A stretch of 38,945 bases of DNA, taken from NCBI RefSeq assembly GCF_002293435.1, contig NZ_DBDF01000040.1, positions 186 through 39,130 on the forward strand. The letters run 5' to 3'. A program made the position numbers and the translations under genes. The notes under the pieces were generated by a model, which ran no database searches, was not told the origin of the DNA, and saw only the letters and a program-made list of their open reading frames with translations. Below, piece after piece: positions 34,549 to 38,945 of the stretch; positions within the stretch are counted from its first letter, which is position 1, and every line of letters starts with the position of its first letter. This DNA is from Bacteroides sp. UBA939. Its GTDB lineage: Bacteria; Bacteroidota; Bacteroidia; Bacteroidales; Bacteroidaceae.

Positions 34549-35274
34549 ATGGAAGAATCTACAATTATCACCGGGCAATTCGTCCGTATTAGCCAAACAT
34601 TCGCCTCTATTGGCGAGCGATTCATAGCATTACTTATTGATTACATACTGCTGGGACTCTATATTTATTCTACAGTAGCTCTATTTTCCGGAATTACCAT
34701 ACCTTCTAACTTCAGTATGTTTTTATTCCTTGCCGCAGTATATCTACCGGTATTGCTTTATTCTTTTCTATGCGAAACATTCAACCATGGACAAAGTCTC
34801 GGGAAAAAGCTTATGAATATCCGTGTAGTAAAACTCGACGGTTCTACTCCCAGTATGAGTTCCTACCTGCTCCGTTGGTTTCTCTTTCCGATTGATGTTC
34901 CATTTACCGGCGGTTTGGGAGTGTTGGTTATCTTATTAACTAAAAACAGTCAGCGTACAGGAGACCTTGCCGCCGGCACCATAGTTATTAAGGAAAAAGA
35001 CTACCGCAAGATACACGTCAGCCTCGATGAATTCGATTACCTGACAAAGAATTACCGTCCCACTTATCCGCAAGCCACCGATTTATCGCTGGAACAAGTG
35101 GGGATAATTACGCGTACACTGCAATCCAGGAACAAAGACCGTGCGCGACGCATCGTGCAACTGACAATGAAAGTGCAGGGACTACTTTCCGTAACCCCGC
35201 GTGAGGATAATCAGGAAGCTTTTCTTCAAACCATTCTCAGGGATTATCAGTATTATGCGTTGGAAGAGATATAA
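34549..35274 (+). CDS. RDD family membrane protein
   Basis: A 241-residue protein with the RDD domain. The first helix region has RFIALLIDYILLGLYIYS (Arg and two Asp motif) near residues 22-39, then further helices near 45-75 and 115-135, and a GKKLMNIRVVKLDG block with RTGDLAAGTIVI near 140. The C-terminal 85 residues are soluble and helical. RDD proteins may be ion or small-molecule transporters. It is divergent from the SpoIIM operon, and RDD genes regularly accompany SpoIIM/DUF4129/MoxR genes. The start at 34549 fits the MEESTIITGQFV opening. Confidence 0.87.
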   Translation: MEESTIITGQFVRISQTFASIGERFIALLIDYILLGLYIYSTVALFSGITIPSNFSMFLFLAAVYLPVLLYSFLCETFNHGQSLGKKLMNIRVVKLDGSTPSMSSYLLRWFLFPIDVPFTGGLGVLVILLTKNSQRTGDLAAGTIVIKEKDYRKIHVSLDEFDYLTKNYRPTYPQATDLSLEQVGIITRTLQSRNKDRARRIVQLTMKVQGLLSVTPREDNQEAFLQTILRDYQYYALEEI

Positions 35275-35283
35275 TAATGTATA

Positions 35284-36120
35284 TCATTCATTATCTATCT
35301 TCTGACACACCGGACAATAATAGACCGACCCGCCGAGATATGCCTCTTTCACAATAGCGCCGCCACAACGGGGGCAAGGCTTTTTCCATGTCTTGGATGA
35401 AAGAATGGTTTTATATCCCCCTTCATTACCGTAAAGGTCGGTTTGGGTATCGCGCCCCCCTTCGAAAGTCATATTCATGAGAGTGTCTTTCAGAGAATCG
35501 AAAAGAGCCTTCTTCTTTCCATCCGATAAATCCAGGACTTTCTGTTTCGGATGAATTCCGGCATTGAAAAGAATATCCTGCGTCACGCCGTTGCCCACAC
35601 CCGGTATCCGCTGTTCGGTAGCCAGCAGCGCTTTGGCTGTCAAGGTTTTCTTTGCTTCGGCAAATAGTTTTTCAAACTGTTCTTCCGTATATTCTTTACT
35701 CAGCGGAGAGATGCTTTCCCGGCTTATGAGATAATACTTATTATCAGTATCTCCACCGGGATAGGCGTTGATGAAGCCATACATGGCAACGGTGAACACA
35801 AGAAACGATTCGTCATCAAAGGTCAGCAACAATTGGTAATTGGCAGGAACCTTATCGCCGGGGTTGTAATAACGTGTACTTACTCCGTCACCGATATTCA
35901 TCATCATGTTGTCCGAAAGATTAAAATCGACAAACATGCCGTATCCTTTGGATGAAAGTATGGACTTTCCGACAAGAAGCTTTCCGTATTGAAGCGGGTC
36001 GCCATTGTAGAACGTGAACTTATGCTGTTTGGTAGCGTTGAACACTTGCGTAATTGTTTTGCCACTCAGTTTATCGTTCGCTTGTTTACTCAAGGTAAGT
36101 ACTTCGGGTAATTCTAACAT
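35284..36120 (-). CDS. Fpg/Nei-like H2TH zinc-finger protein lacking the catalytic N-terminal proline
   Basis: The fold is that of the formamidopyrimidine-DNA glycosylase family. The N-terminal LELPEV is followed by a helix-two-turn-helix region, LLATEQRIPGVGNGVTQDILFNAGIHPKQKV (about 166-196), and a C-terminal zinc finger with Cys249, Cys252, Cys269 and Cys272. Fpg and Nei use Pro at position 2 as nucleophile. Here position 2 is Leu (MLELPEV), while Glu3 is kept and a lysine near 58 matches the Fpg catalytic lysine region. It may have altered chemistry, use another nucleophile, or bind damage without cutting. It follows the zinc-ribbon AraC gene by 16 nt, so the pair is an operon. Confidence 0.85.
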   Translation of the reverse strand: MLELPEVLTLSKQANDKLSGKTITQVFNATKQHKFTFYNGDPLQYGKLLVGKSILSSKGYGMFVDFNLSDNMMMNIGDGVSTRYYNPGDKVPANYQLLLTFDDESFLVFTVAMYGFINAYPGGDTDNKYYLISRESISPLSKEYTEEQFEKLFAEAKKTLTAKALLATEQRIPGVGNGVTQDILFNAGIHPKQKVLDLSDGKKKALFDSLKDTLMNMTFEGGRDTQTDLYGNEGGYKTILSSKTWKKPCPRCGGAIVKEAYLGGSVYYCPVCQKIDNE

Positions 36121-36136
36121 AACAGTAGTATTTTAT

Positions 36137-37273
36137 TTATTTATCAATAGGGATATAGACTTCCGTCAACAGTTCATCTACTGATGTTCCGTCCGGGGTA
36201 TTGAGGTACACTTCGAATGTCAACGGGTGTTTCTGATGGTAGATACTATCAGGAAACCATTCATCATAGACAGTCCGGTAAAAGTCAGGCAAACCGGAGT
36301 AACTTCCTTTATGTCTGAAAACGGCATACATCCCTCCGGGTATTTCCTGAAGAGAGAACTTCCCGTCCGCCTTTATGCTTTCCCCGACAGTGATTCCGAT
36401 ATAGAACCGTCGCTGCTCTATTTGCGTCACTACGGGATTATCCGGACTGATACAGACAAAACGGTTATCCGGATTCTTTAGCAGATGGATTTCTTTATAA
36501 TGCAACAGTTGATTCCAGATGCCCACGTAAGCATGTTTATCGCGAAAAGTATCGCCGACTTCCATGCAGATGGCTTTCCGGGTATTAATCCTTCTGATTT
36601 CCGCTTCGGGCATATTGCCTGATTTCTGTTCTATCGTACTCACAAACCTGTACTTCCTGCGGTATTCCGACATGGAAACGCCGAAATGTTTCTTAAAAGC
36701 TTTCGCCAAACTGAACTTCGTCTGGTAATTAGCCTGCGTGCCCAACTCTTCAATGGGTTGCGCAGTGGCTATAAGCAGGTGGGCTATGTATTCCAACCGT
36801 AAACGCTGGATATATGCACCGATATTCTCTCCGGTGATGCTGCGGAATACTTTCCGGAAATAATAAAAAGAGAGGTTGGACATTTCAGCCAATTGCTCGG
36901 GGATGAGTTCCTGAAAGAGATTCCGGTCGATGTAGGTTCGCACCCAATTCACGGCTTCGTAGTGGACATGCTGCGTCACTTCTTTCTGCCGCCAGCGTTT
37001 CAGAGTAGGAAGACGCTTATTCAGCAATATCCTTAGCTCCTGCGGAGTGTAGCCGGTTCCCGAATACCAATTGTATTTATCGGTATATTTCACCCAGATA
37101 TCAACCATCTCATCCATAGATATGTCTACGGTGTATTCCCCGTCCTTCAGGCAGTAGTGGCAATACTCGCCACTGTGAGAATGATTAGCGTTCGTTCCCA
37201 GATACTCTTTCGTATCCAGATGAAGGGGCATTCCGCAACTTTGGCAATATGGTTTCTCCACCGGTTGATTCAT
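36137..37273 (-). CDS. zinc-ribbon / AraC HTH / GyrI-like ligand-binding regulator
   Basis: Three domains in 378 residues. An N-terminal zinc ribbon has Cys10, Cys13, Cys38 and Cys41 (YCQSCGMP ... YCHYC). A central AraC-type pair of HTH motifs spans about 105-210 (LAEMSNLSFYYFRKVF; YQTKFSLAKAFKKHFGVSMSEYRRKY). A C-terminal GyrI-like effector-binding domain runs from about 228. AraC plus GyrI-like domains are typical of regulators sensing small or cationic molecules. The start must be 37273, because the next Met would remove the first zinc ligands. A -7 box lies only 4 nt upstream, and a palindrome covers the promoter. It is co-transcribed with the Fpg-like gene. Confidence 0.9.
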   Translation of the reverse strand: MNQPVEKPYCQSCGMPLHLDTKEYLGTNANHSHSGEYCHYCLKDGEYTVDISMDEMVDIWVKYTDKYNWYSGTGYTPQELRILLNKRLPTLKRWRQKEVTQHVHYEAVNWVRTYIDRNLFQELIPEQLAEMSNLSFYYFRKVFRSITGENIGAYIQRLRLEYIAHLLIATAQPIEELGTQANYQTKFSLAKAFKKHFGVSMSEYRRKYRFVSTIEQKSGNMPEAEIRRINTRKAICMEVGDTFRDKHAYVGIWNQLLHYKEIHLLKNPDNRFVCISPDNPVVTQIEQRRFYIGITVGESIKADGKFSLQEIPGGMYAVFRHKGSYSGLPDFYRTVYDEWFPDSIYHQKHPLTFEVYLNTPDGTSVDELLTEVYIPIDK

Positions 37274-37277
37274 ACAG

Positions 37278-37323
37278 CAAAGATACGATGCCTATTCCGG
37301 ATATAGTTATCCAAAATAGGCAT
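37278..37323 (-). promoter_or_regulatory. promoter with an operator-like palindrome upstream of the zinc-ribbon AraC gene
   Basis: Minus-strand TATCTTTG (37285-37278) is a consensus -7 box. Directly upstream, 37288-37303 and 37308-37323 are inverted repeats of 16 bp matching at 14 positions around TAGT. They cover the spacer and -33 area. This arrangement is what an autoregulated AraC-type promoter would look like. Confidence 0.6.
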
Positions 37324-37347
37324 TTTTTCATAAGAAGTCTGTTTGAA

Positions 37348-37767
37348 CTAATCTACTGTGAAACTCTCCGAACTAAAGTTACTATAATATCTTCCGGAGA
37401 TTGCCGTGAACTTCAAAACACAATAATCGGGGTCGGCCACTCCTTCCTTATAATATAAGGTGTCGCCTGCTTCCCAAATCAACTCTTTGCTGGCGCTTTC
37501 AGTCAGTACTTCCATTGTTCCGCGCAGCATTACTCCCCGGAAGAACCTCGAATCACAAAAGTAGACGCACGCGCGGTTATTCTCTCTGAACTGCGCCACA
37601 CGCATCGACGAAGTATTGGTCGTTAAATAAAACGTCTTTATGCCTTCTCTTTTTCTGGGTTGCAACATTGCTTTGACATTGGGGAAACCTTCCGCATCTA
37701 CAGATCCTAAAAAGGCGACTTTTAGTTTGTCAATCATACCACCAACTGTTTTTTCCGCATCTCTCAT
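37348..37767 (-). CDS. pyridoxamine 5'-phosphate oxidase-fold (general stress protein type) flavoprotein
   Basis: A 139-residue split-barrel protein. The pattern GSVDAEGFPNVKAMLQPRKREGIKTFYLTTNTSSMRVAQFREN at about 16-58 is the flavin-binding region of the PNPOx-like / general stress protein 26 group. ACVYFCDSRFFRGVMLRGTMEVL near 66-88 follows. Such proteins bind FMN, F420 or heme, and the ligand cannot be read here. It is probably transcribed from its own -7 box at 37809-37802. It lies 74 nt upstream of the AraC/Fpg-like operon on the same strand. Confidence 0.85.
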   Translation of the reverse strand: MRDAEKTVGGMIDKLKVAFLGSVDAEGFPNVKAMLQPRKREGIKTFYLTTNTSSMRVAQFRENNRACVYFCDSRFFRGVMLRGTMEVLTESASKELIWEAGDTLYYKEGVADPDYCVLKFTAISGRYYSNFSSESFTVD

Positions 37768-37801
37768 TCTATTATTACTTTTAATGGGTTATTGTATGCG
37801 G

Positions 37802-37835
37802 CAAAGGTAGGGAGATGCCGGCAGTTCAGTGCAAT
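37802..37835 (-). promoter_or_regulatory. promoter of the PNPOx-fold gene
   Basis: Minus-strand ATTG (37835-37832), a 22-nt spacer and TACCTTTG (37809-37802). The predicted transcript starts near 37795, about 28 nt before the start codon. Confidence 0.55.
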
Positions 37836-37861
37836 AAAAACGATGGGAGAAATGATACTTT

Positions 37862-38737
37862 TCACGGTCTATGTGCTTTCCGGTATGCTAAAGGAGACTC
37901 TCCTGTGAGTTGACGAAAGCTACGCACAAAATAAGAAACGGTTGAGAAGTGCAGTTCGAAGGCTATCTCCGATACGGGAAGGTCTGTATATACAAGCAGG
38001 CTTTTGGCTTCGTCCATAACTTTATTCCGGATGTACTGTTTTGCGCTGATATTCATAGCCGAACTTACAATCTCATTCAGATAATTGGGGGTGATGCAAA
38101 GTTTGTCCGCATAATATTGTACCGAATGGTGTTCTCTCAAATCAGTTCCGGCCAATTCCAGGAAATTGCCGAGATGGGTGTTACTTGCTTCCTTATTCTT
38201 ATCTTTTATAGAAATCTGTTGCCGGTAGGCGCGGTTCAACAGCATAAGAACTTCGTAGAGCAATGCCCGCAGCACGTGTACGTCATTCTGTTTGTATGTA
38301 TCAATCTCCGCCTTGATATCATGCAACAATTGGAGCATACGTTTATAAAGTTCATCAGGCAGATGTAGTCCGGATGCTGTATTGTTTCTGTTAAAAAAGG
38401 GAAGATGCTGAATGAAGAGGGTATCTTTGAAGAAAGAAGAGAGAAATTCTTCTTCAAAAATCAAGGCATAGCCGTTTACGATATGATGAACGTCCCACTG
38501 GCGTATTTCTCCCGGTCTGGAAAAGAAGACGTCGTGCGGAGTTGCCGCGTAATCGTGGTTATTGATAGAGAAATAGCCTTCTCCTTCGGTTATGAAAGTG
38601 ATATCGTAATAAGTCAATGTATGTACAGGGCTTTCGGCCAGGAACTTCTTTATGTATTTCAGTTCTACGACGTCTATCAGGAGTTCACTTCCATACTTGT
38701 TCTTATAGAATGTGTACCGGGAAATTGGCTTTTTCAT
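37862..38737 (-). CDS. AraC family transcriptional regulator
   Basis: The N-terminal cupin-like sensing domain includes YYDITFITEGEGYFSINNHDYAATPHDVFFSRPGEIRQW. The C-terminal AraC HTH pair includes VQYYADKLCITPNYLNEIVSSAMNISAKQYI and LPVSEIAFELHFSTVSYFVRSFRQLTGESP, ending YRKAHRP. It has 291 residues from the chosen start. I use 38737 (MKKPISRYTFYKNK) because the in-frame ATG at 38782 lies within the -7 box. The ligand and targets are unknown; the PNPOx-fold gene immediately downstream on the same strand is a reasonable candidate target. Confidence 0.9.
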   Translation of the reverse strand: MKKPISRYTFYKNKYGSELLIDVVELKYIKKFLAESPVHTLTYYDITFITEGEGYFSINNHDYAATPHDVFFSRPGEIRQWDVHHIVNGYALIFEEEFLSSFFKDTLFIQHLPFFNRNNTASGLHLPDELYKRMLQLLHDIKAEIDTYKQNDVHVLRALLYEVLMLLNRAYRQQISIKDKNKEASNTHLGNFLELAGTDLREHHSVQYYADKLCITPNYLNEIVSSAMNISAKQYIRNKVMDEAKSLLVYTDLPVSEIAFELHFSTVSYFVRSFRQLTGESPLAYRKAHRP

Positions 38738-38779
38738 TGAATCGGCTTTTACGATGTATGGCAGATATGTTACGCAATG

Positions 38780-38810
38780 CAAATATAGCTAATTTAATTT
38801 ATTTGGCGAA
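38780..38810 (-). promoter_or_regulatory. promoter of the AraC family regulator
   Basis: Minus-strand TTCG (38810-38807), a 19-nt spacer and TATATTTG (38787-38780) give a good match to the Bacteroides pattern and decide the start at 38737. Confidence 0.6.
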
Positions 38811-38820
38811 GCGGAGAGTA

Positions 38821-38897
38821 GTGGTTGGTGATGAGTGGTTAGTGATGAGTGGTTAGTGATGAGCAGTTGGTTAGTGGTTGGTGGTTAGTGGTTAGCA
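38821..38897. repeat. GTGGTTAG-type short tandem repeats
   Basis: Two perfect 14-bp units GAGTGGTTAGTGAT (38833-38846 and 38847-38860) are flanked by degenerate copies, including GTGGTTGGTGAT before and GTGGTTAGTG after. The stretch is strongly G/T-biased. The remaining bases to the right edge (38898-38945) show no gene. Confidence 0.75.
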
Positions 38898-38945
38898 AGA
38901 GTATCTCTATTCCCCTCCTCCAGGGCTACTCTCTATACACATCTT

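Noticed and set aside
38738..38782. Earlier ATG for the AraC regulator
   Set aside because: It lies within the -7 box (38787-38780), and the extra residues do not look like part of the domain.

Overview
The window looks like a chromosomal segment of a gut Bacteroidales bacterium, most likely Bacteroides. The reasons are recurrent TAnnTTTG -7 boxes with a TTTG-like -33 box about 19-22 bp upstream, A-rich start regions without Shine-Dalgarno sequences, a PorT-type outer-membrane barrel, a SusC-type carboxypeptidase-D domain, a Rho factor with a long Asn/Gln-rich insertion, and a DUF4080 radical SAM protein. The species is not determined.

Layout. 1-106: a tRNA-Gly(CCC) cut by the left edge, with its promoter. 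144-3356: the nucleotide-loop half of cobalamin synthesis (cobU, cobT, cobS, cobC). 3430-5786: an AmgK-like sugar kinase fused to a RapZ C-terminal domain, then a MurU-like nucleotidyltransferase, suggesting cell-wall sugar salvage. 5862-9737: a MuiA/DUF4139 protein carrying an inserted SusC-type domain, a dicarboxylate/amino-acid:cation symporter and a small outer-membrane barrel. 9745-15537: one 1930-residue transglutaminase-like/DUF4011/SF1 helicase/endonuclease/DUF3320 protein, a likely single-gene defence system set among housekeeping genes. 16081-24762: tilS, an EFR1-type flavodoxin-ferredoxin, rho, ffh, folD, a CapA-like protein and tRNA-His. 25490-28173: an orphan 97-residue protein, the DUF4080 radical SAM enzyme and a pentapeptide-repeat protein. 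28271-35274: a MoxR/DUF58/DUF4350/DUF4129/membrane protein/SpoIIM operon with a divergent RDD gene. 35284-38737: an Fpg/Nei-like protein lacking the usual N-terminal proline, behind a zinc-ribbon/AraC/GyrI-like regulator, then a PNPOx-fold protein and a second AraC regulator.

How the parts work together. The four cob genes cover activation of cobinamide, formation of alpha-ribazole phosphate, their joining and the final dephosphorylation. The kinase and nucleotidyltransferase would turn free MurNAc (or GlcNAc) into a UDP-sugar, with the RapZ-type domain as a possible sensor. ffh and rho give protein targeting and transcription termination. The MoxR-DUF58 group is a conserved Bacteroidetes membrane cluster of unknown job.

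The most unusual signal is not a gene. At least four intergenic regions (about 2514-2766, 4900-4987, 15711-15883 and 24971-25080) hold short arrays with an exact 11- or 22-bp repeat period. Each has a different sequence, and most are palindromic or bounded by inverted arms. This suggests a family of elements defined by architecture (one or two helical turns) rather than by sequence.
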